The notes under the pieces were generated by a model. That model saw nothing but the letters and a program-made list of their open reading frames with translations. It was not told where the DNA came from and ran no database searches. Positions 9,707 to 18,676 of a stretch of DNA of 64,000 bases are shown here, piece by piece. Within the stretch, counting starts at the first letter, position 1; the number at the start of each line of letters is the position of its first letter. Origin of the DNA: Bryobacter aggregatus MPL3 (GTDB lineage Bacteria; Acidobacteriota; Terriglobia; Bryobacterales; Bryobacteraceae). The position numbers and the translations under genes were made by a program. The stretch lies in the NCBI RefSeq assembly GCF_000702445.1, contig NZ_JNIF01000004.1:1116001-1180000 (forward strand). The letters are read 5' to 3'.

Positions 9707-12301
9707 ATGGAATTTGAAAAGGTCTACGAGCCCCAGCGCTTTGAGTCACGCTGGGCTGAGTGGTGGGTGGAGTCGCGTCTTTACGCGGCTGACAATACGA
9801 GCGAGAAGCCTGTCTTTTCGTTGTGCATTCCTCCGCCGAATGTCACCGGCAATCTGCATATGGGGCACATGCTCGAGCACACCATGATCGACATGGTGGT
9901 GCGCTGGAACCGGATGAGCGGCAAGAACACGCTCTGGCTTCCGGGAACCGACCATGCAGGCATCGCCACCCAGATGGTGGTGGAGCGCCAGATGGCGCAG
10001 GAGGGCCTGACGAAGAAGGACCTGGGCCGCGAGAAGTTTGAAGAGCGGGTCTGGCAGTGGAAGGCAGAGTCTGGCGGCAACATCGTACGTCAGATGAAGA
10101 CCGTGGGCGTCAGTTGCGACTGGACCCGCGAACGCTTTACGCTCGATCCCGGTCTCTCCCGTGCCGTGCGCGAGGTCTTCTGTGGGCTCCATGAGCGCGG
10201 GCTGGTCTATCGCGGCGAGCGGATGGTGAACTGGTGCCCGAGCTGTGGCACCGCGCTGTCTGACCTCGAAGTGAAACATGAGGAGAGCGAAGGCAGCCTC
10301 TGGCACATTCGCTATCAGGTGGTGGGCAGCGAGGAGTATCTGACGGTCGCGACGACGCGTCCCGAAACGATGCTCGGCGACACCGCTGTCGCCGTCAATC
10401 CCGAGGATGAACGCTACCAGCACCTGCGCGGCAAGATGGTGATGCTGCCGCTGATGAACCGCGAAATTCCGATCGTCTTCGATGAGGTGGCCGATCCGAA
10501 GTTTGGCACCGGCGTCGTCAAGCTGACCCCGGCGCATGATCCGAACGACTTTGAAGCCGGTCAACGGCACAAGCTCGCTCGCATTCAGGTGATTGGCGAG
10601 GACGCGAAGATCACGACCAATGGTGGCGCCTATGCGGGTCTCGATCGCTTTGCGGCGCGCAAGAAAATCGTTGAGGACCTCGAAGCCAGCGGCGCGCTGG
10701 TGAAGATCGAGCCGCATCACTTGAGCATTGGCCGTTGCGAGCGCTGCCAGACGATTGTGGAGCCGCTGGTATCGAAGCAGTGGTTTGTCCACATGAAGCC
10801 GCTGGCAGACAAGGCAATTGCCGCCGTCGAGGAAGGCCGCACGACGATCGAGCCCGAGCAGAGCCGCACGGTGTTCTTCCACTGGATGCGCAACATTCGC
10901 GACTGGTGTGTGAGCCGTCAGCTTTGGTGGGGCCACCGGATTCCGGCCTGGCATTGCGGCAACTGTAAAGAAGCGACGGTGGCGCGTGAGACGCCAACCG
11001 AGTGTGCGCATTGCAAGAGTACAGACCTCACGCAAGAAACCGATGTTCTCGATACCTGGTTCAGTTCCGGACTCTGGCCCTTCTCGACCCTCGGCTGGCC
11101 GGACCAGACCGCCGACCTGAAGACCTACTATCCAACGACGCTCATGATCATGGGCTACGAGATTCTGTTCTTCTGGTGTGCGCGCATGATGATGCTGGGC
11201 ATCGAGTTCATGGGCGATGTGCCGTTCCAAGCCGTTCACATTCACGGCATTGTGCGGGACGCCAAGGGCAAGAAGATGTCGAAGACGCGTGGCAACACGG
11301 TCGATCCCCTCGAGATCACCGCGAAGTACGGTACCGACGCGGTGCGCATGGCGCTGCTGACCGCTTGCACGCCCGGATCGGACATCCTTTGGACCGAAGA
11401 CAAGCTGCCCAGCTCGCGTGGCTTTGCCAACAAGATCTGGAATGCCACCCGCTTCCTGTTCCTCAACATGGAGCGGGTGGGCATCGAACCTTATGTACCG
11501 ACTGAGGCCAAGCCGCTCTTCCTCGAAGAACGCTGGATCCAGTCGCGCCTGAATGCAGCGGCGAAGACCTGCAATGAGGCCATCGCGGCGAATCGCTACC
11601 ACGAGGCGGCGCAGACGATGTGGCACTTCTTCTGGGATGATTTCTGCGATTGGTACATCGAACTGGTGAAGCTGCGCTTCAACGATGAAGAGAACCGGGC
11701 CAGCATCTGGGCGAATCTGCTGGCCACCTATGAGCGTGCTCTGCGTCTGCTGCATCCGGCCATGCCCTTCCTCACCGAGGAACTGTGGCAACGCCTGCGC
11801 AACGACACGATGCCGATGAGCATTTCGCTGGCTGCCTATCCGCAGTATGACGAGGCGCTTTCTGATGCCGATGCAGAACGGCAGATCGCTCTCTTGCAGA
11901 ACGAGATTCGCCGCGTTCGCAATGAGAAGGCCGAGAAGAAGCTCGACCCGAAGGCGGAACTCGAAGGCACCCTCACCGGCAGTGGCGAAGATTTCGACAC
12001 GCTGGCTGCGAATCTCGAATGGATGCGCAAGCTGGGCGGCGTGAAGCTGTCGCTGGTGGATGGACCGAACGGCTACACCGTTGCGTTGCAGGCCCCGGCG
12101 GGCCAGGAAGAGGCGCAGCGCAAGCGTCTCGAGAAAGAAATCGAAGGCCTCGAGAAGGTGATCGCCAACACGAAGCGGCAGTTGGGCGATGAGAAGTTCA
12201 TCGGCAAAGCCCCGGCTCATATCGTCGATGGCATGAAGGTAAAGCTCGCCGACTATGAGGTGCAGCTGCAGAAGAATCGCGAGGCGCTCGATGCCCTCTG
12301 A
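9707..12301 (+). CDS. valS: Valine--tRNA ligase
   Basis: This class I aminoacyl-tRNA synthetase charges tRNA-Val. The protein has 864 residues, near the family norm. The HIGH-type motif appears as H-M-G-H after P-P-P-N-V-T-G-N-L near residue 45. The KMSKS motif appears as K-K-M-S-K-T-R-G near residue 523. The editing domain carries T-T-R-P-E-T-M-L-G-D-T-A, and a C-terminal coiled coil lies at about 800-864. It overlaps nadC by 11 bases, so translation is probably coupled. No T-box leader is visible; the gene is inside an apparent operon. Confidence 0.97.
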   Translation: MEFEKVYEPQRFESRWAEWWVESRLYAADNTSEKPVFSLCIPPPNVTGNLHMGHMLEHTMIDMVVRWNRMSGKNTLWLPGTDHAGIATQMVVERQMAQEGLTKKDLGREKFEERVWQWKAESGGNIVRQMKTVGVSCDWTRERFTLDPGLSRAVREVFCGLHERGLVYRGERMVNWCPSCGTALSDLEVKHEESEGSLWHIRYQVVGSEEYLTVATTRPETMLGDTAVAVNPEDERYQHLRGKMVMLPLMNREIPIVFDEVADPKFGTGVVKLTPAHDPNDFEAGQRHKLARIQVIGEDAKITTNGGAYAGLDRFAARKKIVEDLEASGALVKIEPHHLSIGRCERCQTIVEPLVSKQWFVHMKPLADKAIAAVEEGRTTIEPEQSRTVFFHWMRNIRDWCVSRQLWWGHRIPAWHCGNCKEATVARETPTECAHCKSTDLTQETDVLDTWFSSGLWPFSTLGWPDQTADLKTYYPTTLMIMGYEILFFWCARMMMLGIEFMGDVPFQAVHIHGIVRDAKGKKMSKTRGNTVDPLEITAKYGTDAVRMALLTACTPGSDILWTEDKLPSSRGFANKIWNATRFLFLNMERVGIEPYVPTEAKPLFLEERWIQSRLNAAAKTCNEAIAANRYHEAAQTMWHFFWDDFCDWYIELVKLRFNDEENRASIWANLLATYERALRLLHPAMPFLTEELWQRLRNDTMPMSISLAAYPQYDEALSDADAERQIALLQNEIRRVRNEKAEKKLDPKAELEGTLTGSGEDFDTLAANLEWMRKLGGVKLSLVDGPNGYTVALQAPAGQEEAQRKRLEKEIEGLEKVIANTKRQLGDEKFIGKAPAHIVDGMKVKLADYEVQLQKNREALDAL

Positions 12302-13130
12302 TTGGCTGCATCCGGAGATCTACGACGTCGTCGAGCGGGCGCTAGCCGAAGATATCGGCTCGGGCGATATCACGACGGAACTGACCGTGGGACGCGAGCG
12401 TCTGGCGCGTGGCAAGTTCTATGCGCGCGACGAGATGGTGCTGGCCGGCATTGAGCTGTTGCCGCTGATCTATGAGTGCCGTGGCGGTGTGAGCCGTCTT
12501 GAGCTGAAGGTCAAATCAGGTACCCGCTGTACCGATGGCGATTGCATTGCGGAGGTGGAAGGGCTTGCTGCCACCTTGCTCGAGTGTGAACGTACAGCGC
12601 TGAACTTCATGCAGCGCTTGAGCGGCATTGCGACCCTGGCATCGAAGTTTGCCGCCGAGGTGGCCCATACTTCCTGCAAGGTACTCGATACGCGCAAGAC
12701 GACGCCGGGCCTGCGCCGCCTGGAGAAGTTGGCCTCGGCCGCAGGTGGGGTAACCAACCATCGGATGGGTCTGTTTGACGCGATTCTGATCAAGAACAAT
12801 CACATCGCCGCGGCAGGCGGGGTGAGGCAGGCTCTCGCCGCTTCCCTGCCCAGCGGTTTGCCGGTGGAAATCGAAGTGCGTACCCGGGCCGAGTTGGACG
12901 ATGCTCTGGCCGGAGGCGCTCCGAAGTTGCTGCTCGATAATCTGACGCCGGCCGAGGCACGCGAATGGGTGGACTACGTTGCGGGCCGGGCGAGTTGTGA
13001 GATCTCGGGCGGCGTAACGCTCGAGACCGTGCGCGCTTATGCGGAATCGGGCGCAGACTTTGTGTCGAGTGGCGCGATCACGCATTCAGCCATCTCCAAG
13101 GACCTCAACTTCCGCCTCGAACTGTTATGA
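12291..13130 (+). CDS. nadC: Nicotinate-nucleotide pyrophosphorylase (carboxylating)
   Basis: This is quinolinate phosphoribosyltransferase of de novo NAD synthesis: quinolinate plus PRPP to nicotinate mononucleotide and CO2. It has 279 residues. The A-L-A-E-D-I-G-S-G-D-I-T-T N-terminal signature, D-T-R-K-T-T-P-G-L-R with its substrate-binding Arg/Lys, and N-N-H in the barrel are all present. The ATG at 12291 overlaps valS; the longer frame from 12255 only reads valS sequence in another frame. It overlaps birA by 4 bases (ATGA). No nadA or nadB is nearby. Confidence 0.95.
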   Translation: MPSDWLHPEIYDVVERALAEDIGSGDITTELTVGRERLARGKFYARDEMVLAGIELLPLIYECRGGVSRLELKVKSGTRCTDGDCIAEVEGLAATLLECERTALNFMQRLSGIATLASKFAAEVAHTSCKVLDTRKTTPGLRRLEKLASAAGGVTNHRMGLFDAILIKNNHIAAAGGVRQALAASLPSGLPVEIEVRTRAELDDALAGGAPKLLLDNLTPAEAREWVDYVAGRASCEISGGVTLETVRAYAESGADFVSSGAITHSAISKDLNFRLELL

Positions 13131-13834
13131 GTGAGGTGCACTGGTATGAGTCTCTGCCGTCGACAATGACGGAAGCGGCTCGGCTCGCGCAATTGGGCGC
13201 GCCCTCGGGAACCGTGGTTGCCGCACGCGAACAAGTGGCGGGACAGGGCCGGCAGGGGCGCGATTGGGTCAGCGAGAAGGGTGTTGGACTGTATGCCACC
13301 TTCATCCTCCGCGTGTCGGTACAGGCCGCGGACCTGCCCTGCCTGACGCTGGCCTTGGGCTTGGCGGTTGTCGAAACACTGACGAACCTGAGTGGCTTGA
13401 GCCTGGATATTCGCTGGCCTAACGATGTGCTCTGGCAGAGCAAGAAACTTTGCGGGATTCTGGCACGCCTGGAGCATGGAGCCGTACTGGCTGGGATTGG
13501 CGTGAATCTCAATCAAACGGAATTTCCGGAAGGCTTGCGGACACCAGCCACTTCACTGCGGATGGCAACAGGCCGGAGCTTTGTCGCGGCGGAAGTGCTG
13601 GAGGGATTGCGTGGTCCGGTCCAGAGCTTTGTGGCTTTGCGACGGGATGAGATTCTCCGCTTGTTCACGCAGGCGTCGAGCTATGTCAGCGGACGGCGCG
13701 TGAGCGTGGACTCCGATGGTCACATGATCTATGGTGTGACGGACGGCTTGGATGAATTTGGATTTCTGCGAATCCGGAAGGAGAACGGGATGCGAGAAAC
13801 AGTGCTGGCCGGCAGTGTTCGTCCCGTGGACTGA
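13127..13834 (+). CDS. birA: Biotin--[acetyl-CoA-carboxylase] ligase
   Basis: This enzyme activates biotin with ATP and transfers it to the biotin carboxyl carrier protein. The 235-residue form lacks the N-terminal DNA-binding domain of bifunctional BirA, so it is a catalytic-only ligase. The biotinyl-AMP loop is seen as G-Q-G-R-Q-G-R-D-W near residue 40, followed by L-D-I-R-W-P-N-D-V-L-W and K-K-L-C-G-I-L-A. A small SH3-like C-terminal domain follows. It lies between nadC (ATGA overlap) and coaX (2 bases), a cofactor-metabolism cluster. Confidence 0.93.
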   Translation: MSEVHWYESLPSTMTEAARLAQLGAPSGTVVAAREQVAGQGRQGRDWVSEKGVGLYATFILRVSVQAADLPCLTLALGLAVVETLTNLSGLSLDIRWPNDVLWQSKKLCGILARLEHGAVLAGIGVNLNQTEFPEGLRTPATSLRMATGRSFVAAEVLEGLRGPVQSFVALRRDEILRLFTQASSYVSGRRVSVDSDGHMIYGVTDGLDEFGFLRIRKENGMRETVLAGSVRPVD

Positions 13835-13836
13835 GC

Positions 13837-14613
13837 ATGCTTTTAGCAATTGATGCGGGCAATACGAATGTGACGGTGGGGGTCTTTGATGGACCGAATA
13901 TCATCGCCAGTTGGCGGCTCCGGACCATTCGGGAGCAGACGGCCGACGAGTGGGGGATCAATCTGCGGAGCCTGTTTCGCGTCGGCGAGTTGGATGCGCG
14001 CATCATCACGGGAGTTGCCATTGCGAGCGTCGTCCCGCCGCTCGATCACCAGCTTGCCGACGTTGCCCGCCGCTACTTCCGCTGCGAAGCATTATTCGTC
14101 AGCATAGATGCGGAACTGGGTATGCAAGTGTTGATCGACAATCCTCGCGAGGCGGGAGCGGACCGGCTTGCCAACGCGGCAGCAGCCTATCAGAAATATG
14201 GGGGCCCCTGCGTGGTGGTTGACCTCGGAACCGCCATCACCTTCGATGTGGTGAACGCCGCAGGGAATTTCACGGGCGGGATCATTTGCCCAGGAATCGG
14301 GATTGCAATCAGCGGCTTGTTTGAGAAGGCAGCGCGCCTGCCGTTGGTGGATTTTCGCGAACCCAAGCAGTTGATTGGCAAGAATACCGTCGATTGCATC
14401 CAGAGCGGTTTGTACTATTCGACCATCAGCGCGATTGATGGGATTCTCGATCGGCTGACGGCGGAGCTGGGGCCGGAGACAAAGATTGTCGCAACCGGCG
14501 GGCAGGCCAAACTGATGGTGGGCGGGTCCAAGTATCTGCGAATTGTTGATGAGGACTTGACGCTCCATGGCGTACGAGTGATTTGGGAGCGGAATGCCAG
14601 AAGAGCCGTTTAA
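13837..14613 (+). CDS. coaX: Type III pantothenate kinase
   Basis: This enzyme phosphorylates pantothenate, the first step of coenzyme A synthesis. The 258-residue protein has the ASKHA fold. The N-terminal D-A-G-N-T-N-V phosphate loop, G-A-D-R-L-A-N-A (residues about 107-114), D-L-G-T-A-I-T-F-D and the late A-T-G-G-Q-A adenosine motif are intact. The birA-coaX order is common in bacteria. The gene overlaps the next one by 20 bases. Confidence 0.96.
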   Translation: MLLAIDAGNTNVTVGVFDGPNIIASWRLRTIREQTADEWGINLRSLFRVGELDARIITGVAIASVVPPLDHQLADVARRYFRCEALFVSIDAELGMQVLIDNPREAGADRLANAAAAYQKYGGPCVVVDLGTAITFDVVNAAGNFTGGIICPGIGIAISGLFEKAARLPLVDFREPKQLIGKNTVDCIQSGLYYSTISAIDGILDRLTAELGPETKIVATGGQAKLMVGGSKYLRIVDEDLTLHGVRVIWERNARRAV

Positions 14614-15253
14614 TTACTTCAATTACTTCACCGAGATCGAGGAGCGCTTCCAGGTGGCTCGCGGAACCGGCTTCTTTCTCCTATCCCCTCTGGATTGGGC
14701 GCTCATTGAGAGCTGGAAAGATGCAGGGATTCCGCTCGAGGCCGTGCTGCGTGGAATCGATCGGGCCTTCGAGAAGTGGCGGGCCAAGAAGAGCAAAGGC
14801 CAGATGGTGAATTCCATCGCCTATTGCTCCCAAGCCGTCATGGAAGAGGCGAAGCGTGCGGCGACGCCGCGCGATGCGGTGGCAACCGAAGCTCCCTTTG
14901 GCGACGAGGAGTTGCGGCAGCATCTGACGGGAGCAGCAGCAAAGTTGCCGGTTGGCTTTGAAGACGTAGCCGAGAGCTTGCGCATCTTGGCTGCCGATGT
15001 CTTGCACTGGCTCGACAAGTTGGAAGAGTTGGAGCAGCGCCTGGCTTCGCTCGAAGAGAAAATGGTCGCCATTGCCCGTAGCCGGCAGAGCGAAGAGAAG
15101 ATGCTTGAGGCGCGCCAGCAACTCGAAGGACAGTTGAAGCCGTATCGCGGCAAGATGAGCGCACCGGAGCTGATGTTAATTGAACGTAAGTTTCTGGATC
15201 AACGTCTGCTCGAAGAGACGGCCCTACCACGCTTTAGCCTTTTCTATCTATAA
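14594..15253 (+). CDS. Conserved protein of unknown function, coaX-linked
   Basis: The 219-residue protein is soluble, mostly helical and acidic. It starts inside coaX (20-base overlap). The N-terminal part (about 1-85) is compact, with aromatic residues (F-N-Y-F-N-Y-F) and a helix reading W-A-L-I-E-S-W-K-D-A-G-I-P-L-E-A-V, which looks like a small helix-turn-helix or primase-associated fold. A coiled coil spans about 125-190 (L-E-E-L-E-Q-R-L-A-S-L-E-E-K). There is no signal peptide and no catalytic motif. I do not recognise a named family. The tight overlap and clean codon use show it is a real gene. Confidence 0.75.
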   Translation: MPEEPFNYFNYFTEIEERFQVARGTGFFLLSPLDWALIESWKDAGIPLEAVLRGIDRAFEKWRAKKSKGQMVNSIAYCSQAVMEEAKRAATPRDAVATEAPFGDEELRQHLTGAAAKLPVGFEDVAESLRILAADVLHWLDKLEELEQRLASLEEKMVAIARSRQSEEKMLEARQQLEGQLKPYRGKMSAPELMLIERKFLDQRLLEETALPRFSLFYL

Positions 15254-15263
15254 ACTTAGAGGT

Positions 15264-17264
15264 ATGCGGTTCCTCTTGGTCCTGATTTTGATGGCAGTGC
15301 TGTGCCCGGCACAAACCGTAACGGTTTCAGCAGAGCAACGATGGGTGGACTCTGGAGTTACATTAGGGCGCGGCGATCGCTTTGTGATTGAAGCGAGCGG
15401 AGAATTGACACTGAAGGGCCAGAATGGCGCGTCTGAAACCAGCACGCCCGCGGGCTTGGCGCGTGGGTTTCGGGATCTGCTGCGCATTCTGCCATTGAAC
15501 TCCTCCGGCCGCGGTGCACTGATTGCCCGGATTGGCGATCGCGAAACCTCACAAGCCTTCTTTGTCGGCGCCTCGAAGGACGGCAACTCGCCCTTTGAAG
15601 GCAAGCTGTTTTTCAACGCCAACCTCGGCGCCAATGAGAAAGGCACTGGAACTTACACGGTGAAGGTGACCGTCACCAAAGCAGCGGTGGTCGAAAAAAC
15701 AGCGGCGCCGGTGATTGAGATGACCCAGGCCCAGTTGGACTCGACACCCTTGCGCGTGGTGGACGCTGAAGGCAATGAAGGCGACCGCGTCAATTTCTTC
15801 ATTATTGGTTCCGAAGCGAGTGTCTTAAGCGCACTCAAAACTGCGGGTTGGGTGCAAGTGGATAAGAGCGTTCGCGATTCCGTGATCAACGCGATTCTGC
15901 TCAGCATGTCGAAGCAGGCCTATATCACCATGCCGATGAGCGAGCTGATGATGTTTGGCCGCACGCAGGACTATGGCTTTGCCCATGCCGTTCCGTTTGT
16001 GGTGGTCGCGCAGCGCCACCACTTCCGCATCTGGAAGGCTCCCTTTCAGGCGAATGGGACAGATGTCTGGGTAGGCGCCGGGACCCACGATATCGGCTTT
16101 GAACGGGACCAGCGCAACAACGGGATCACCCACAAGATCGATCCCGAGACCGACAAAGAGCGTGACTTCATCGGACAAACGCTGATGGAGAGCGGCATGG
16201 TGATCAAGCAGGTTTACATGACGCATGTGAACCCGGTGAAAGAGGCCAAGACGGCAACCGGCGGCAGTTTTCATTCCGATGGCCAAACTCAGATCACCTA
16301 TCTCGAACAGACAACCAATGCGTCGGCCACCCGATTTGCCAACTACTTCTGCAGCGTGTTGGCAACGAATCCCGATGGGGGCCAATGGGGGAATTGCAGC
16401 GATTACATCGAGACCCAGCCGGATCAGAAATTGAACTTACCTCCGATGTCCCAGGCCTATCGGGTGGTTGTCGTGCCCGGGATCTTCTCCAGTTGCGCCT
16501 CCGATGCCCCGGCGTTTGAGCAGGCCCGCAACTACCTGAAAGAGAAGCAAGGGGTTGAGGCGGCACTGCTCAATATCCCCAACAATTCCAGCGAGGACAA
16601 TGCAAAGACCATCGCCAAGTATCTGCGCGAGGAGTGGGCCAAGGACCAACGAAAGTTCATCCTGGTGGGCTATTCCAAGGGTACCCCGGACATCCAGACT
16701 GCGCTGGCGACCGAACCGGAGATTCGGCCAATGGTCGCTTCTTTCATCAGTTTTGCCGGCGCCAGCGGCGGATCTCCTGTTGCCGATGCGCTGCCCGCAA
16801 AATTGAGCGATTTACTGGGAAAACTGAACGGCAAGGGCGGTTGCCAGGGAGATTTGAGCGATGGCTTCAAGAGCCTGTCCGTAGAAAAAAGGCGGCACTT
16901 CCTCGCGGAATATCCCGCACCCTTTGTCCCCACTTACTCCATGCCAGCCGTAGCCGACAAGGATAAGGTCTCAAAAGCCATGGTCCAGAGTTGGACGCTG
17001 CTCAATAGCTTCTCCTCACGGAATGATGCGCAGTTGAGTGAGGTGGACGCCATCATTCCTGGATCGACCTATCTCGGCGCGGCGCGAAGCGATCATTTTG
17101 CGCTGGCCTTGCCACTCGAGAATATGCAAGGGGGGATCCTAAAGACCTTCCTCGATAAGAACTCCTACCCGCGCGCCGCTCTTCTTGAGAGCGCTCTGCG
17201 TCTGGTGCTGGATGATCTGAAGGCTCCTGCGCCCGCACCGAAGAAGTCGATTTTTCAACCCTGA
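15264..17264 (+). CDS. Secreted LssY_C-domain protein with C-terminal alpha/beta-hydrolase-like region
   Basis: This is an exported protein of 666 residues. The ATG at 15264, with AGAGG upstream, gives a signal peptide (F-L-L-V-L-I-L-M-A-V-L-C-P-A-Q). Residues about 18-130 form a beta-rich domain resembling LecA/PA-IL-type jelly rolls. Residues about 150-370 match the LssY C-terminal domain (W-V-G-A-G-T-H-D-I-G-F, then K-I-D-P-E-T-D-K-E-R-D-F). Residues about 420-640 look like an alpha/beta hydrolase (V-V-V-P-G-I-F, then a G-Y-S-K-G nucleophile elbow and a late D-H-F). The combination of domains is unusual. It is the last gene of the plus-strand block and overlaps the convergent sigma-factor gene by 10 bases. 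Confidence 0.78.
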   Translation: MRFLLVLILMAVLCPAQTVTVSAEQRWVDSGVTLGRGDRFVIEASGELTLKGQNGASETSTPAGLARGFRDLLRILPLNSSGRGALIARIGDRETSQAFFVGASKDGNSPFEGKLFFNANLGANEKGTGTYTVKVTVTKAAVVEKTAAPVIEMTQAQLDSTPLRVVDAEGNEGDRVNFFIIGSEASVLSALKTAGWVQVDKSVRDSVINAILLSMSKQAYITMPMSELMMFGRTQDYGFAHAVPFVVVAQRHHFRIWKAPFQANGTDVWVGAGTHDIGFERDQRNNGITHKIDPETDKERDFIGQTLMESGMVIKQVYMTHVNPVKEAKTATGGSFHSDGQTQITYLEQTTNASATRFANYFCSVLATNPDGGQWGNCSDYIETQPDQKLNLPPMSQAYRVVVVPGIFSSCASDAPAFEQARNYLKEKQGVEAALLNIPNNSSEDNAKTIAKYLREEWAKDQRKFILVGYSKGTPDIQTALATEPEIRPMVASFISFAGASGGSPVADALPAKLSDLLGKLNGKGGCQGDLSDGFKSLSVEKRRHFLAEYPAPFVPTYSMPAVADKDKVSKAMVQSWTLLNSFSSRNDAQLSEVDAIIPGSTYLGAARSDHFALALPLENMQGGILKTFLDKNSYPRAALLESALRLVLDDLKAPAPAPKKSIFQP

Positions 17265-17887
17265 GCCGTCAGCAGCGATGCCGCCCCGAGCCGGGACTGG
17301 TGCCGGGAAAGCCGAATCCGCAATTCCTGGCGCGCACGCAGGAGACGGCTTTTGGCGGCGGCCACACTGATGCTGAGGAGATTGGCGACATCTTGCATCG
17401 GAAGCTGGTTCACGTCGCGCAGGACGAAAACATCGCGAAGAAGAGGTGGAATCCGGTTAATCTCACTCCGCACAACGACAGCAACCTCTGATTTCCCAAC
17501 CGCTTGTTCCGGATTGAGTCCTTCATCCCGCAACTGAAGACTGACCACCTCATCGCCAATGAGGAGGTCGTCGATATAAAAGAGCCGTGCCCGTTTCGCC
17601 TGCCGGAGCCGCATCAAGCATTGATTAACGACAATACGCGCCAGCCAGGTGGAGAACTTCGCCTCGCGATTGAACTGATCGAGATGCTCGAAGGCCTTCC
17701 AGCAACCGTTCTGGACTTCGTCCTCCGCATCGGAGCGATCCCGCAGAATCGAGAAAGAAAGCTTTAAGCAAGAGTGATAATGCCTTTCGACTAACTCGGC
17801 AAAGGCAAGATGATCCCCGAATTTCGCGACATCCACCAGGTGCTCATCTTCGATTCCGATGAAAGCTTGTCGACGATTTTGAATCAT
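17255..17887 (-). CDS. ECF-type RNA polymerase sigma factor
   Basis: This is a group 4 sigma-70 protein of 210 residues. Region 2 (about 27-95) includes D-A-E-D-E-V-Q-N and F-S-T-W-L-A-R-I-V-V-N. Region 4 (about 135-190) includes the helix-turn-helix L-P-M-Q-D-V-A-N-L-L-S-I-S-V-A-A-A-K-S-R. The start ATG has GAGGA upstream. No anti-sigma factor with a zinc-binding or membrane domain is adjacent. The divergent neighbour is an XRE-cupin regulator, so the sigma factor may be controlled at transcription or by a distant partner. Confidence 0.92.
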   Translation of the reverse strand: MIQNRRQAFIGIEDEHLVDVAKFGDHLAFAELVERHYHSCLKLSFSILRDRSDAEDEVQNGCWKAFEHLDQFNREAKFSTWLARIVVNQCLMRLRQAKRARLFYIDDLLIGDEVVSLQLRDEGLNPEQAVGKSEVAVVVRSEINRIPPLLRDVFVLRDVNQLPMQDVANLLSISVAAAKSRLLRARQELRIRLSRHQSRLGAASLLTAQG

Positions 17888-17983
17888 GTTAAAATCCTCA
17901 AAAGTCTGAATGTAAGCACTAGGGACGACTTTAACAGCGAGTTTCGCTCCCAGGCAGGCGCGGGTGAAGTTGATTTTAGTCTG

Positions 17984-18640
17984 ATGAAAAATCTAGCCAG
18001 TTTCGACAGCGTGATTGAACCGAGCCTAAATGCGGCTGAAAATTCCGAGAGCACCATTCGCCGAATCCTTTCTGCGTATGATCTCGGGAACAAACTGCGG
18101 CAACTGCGGCTAAAAAAGAAGATCGCACTCGTCGACCTTGGGAAGCATACGGGATTGTCGGCATCGATGATCTCTCAGTTGGAGAATGGCAAGCTGGTTC
18201 CGACTCTGCCGACTTTGGCACGCATTGCGATGGTTTTTGATGTGGGCCTTGAGTACTTTTTCACGGAAAAGAAGCGGAAGTGCTTGTTCAGTATCGTGAG
18301 AGCAAAAGAGCGGATGTTGTTTCCAGAACGCTCGGATTCTCCCACGCCAGGCTACTTTTTCGAATGTCTGGCCTTTTCTGCGTCGGAGAAGAGTTTGCAA
18401 GCTTACCTGGCCGAGTTTCCGTCCCGGAAGACAGAAACCGTGACCGAGCACGTCCATGAGGGCTCTGAGTTCATCCATGTTCTTGCGGGCTCGGTCCAGA
18501 TCCGGTATCAGGAGGAAGACCATATCCTCCACGCAGGCGATAGCGTTTACTTTGACCCAACGGCCCCCCACTCCTACCGCGGGGTCGCCGAAGACGAGAT
18601 TTCGAGAGCAATCGTCATCACAACCCCACCCCGTTCCTAG
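17984..18640 (+). CDS. XRE-family transcription regulator with cupin domain
   Basis: This is a DNA-binding protein of 218 residues from the ATG at 17984. Residues about 30-95 form an XRE helix-turn-helix (L-R-Q-L-R-L-K-K-K-I-A-L and S-A-S-M-I-S-Q-L-E-N-G). Residues about 140-215 form a cupin barrel with likely metal or ligand positions in E-H-V-H-E-G-S-E-F and P-H-S-Y-R-G. Such proteins usually repress catabolic genes and sense a small ligand. The frame is open back to 17810, but that would run antisense through the sigma gene. No strong ribosome-binding site precedes 17984, so the start is tentative. Confidence 0.82.
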   Translation: MKNLASFDSVIEPSLNAAENSESTIRRILSAYDLGNKLRQLRLKKKIALVDLGKHTGLSASMISQLENGKLVPTLPTLARIAMVFDVGLEYFFTEKKRKCLFSIVRAKERMLFPERSDSPTPGYFFECLAFSASEKSLQAYLAEFPSRKTETVTEHVHEGSEFIHVLAGSVQIRYQEEDHILHAGDSVYFDPTAPHSYRGVAEDEISRAIVITTPPRS

Positions 18641-18676
18641 CTAATTGGATTTGCGGGAACTGCCGATAGAAGTCCC

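Noticed and set aside
9746-12220. 824-residue minus-strand open frame antisense to valS
   Set aside because: valS on the plus strand has all family motifs; the antisense frame is His/Arg-rich shadow sequence caused by high GC at codon position three.
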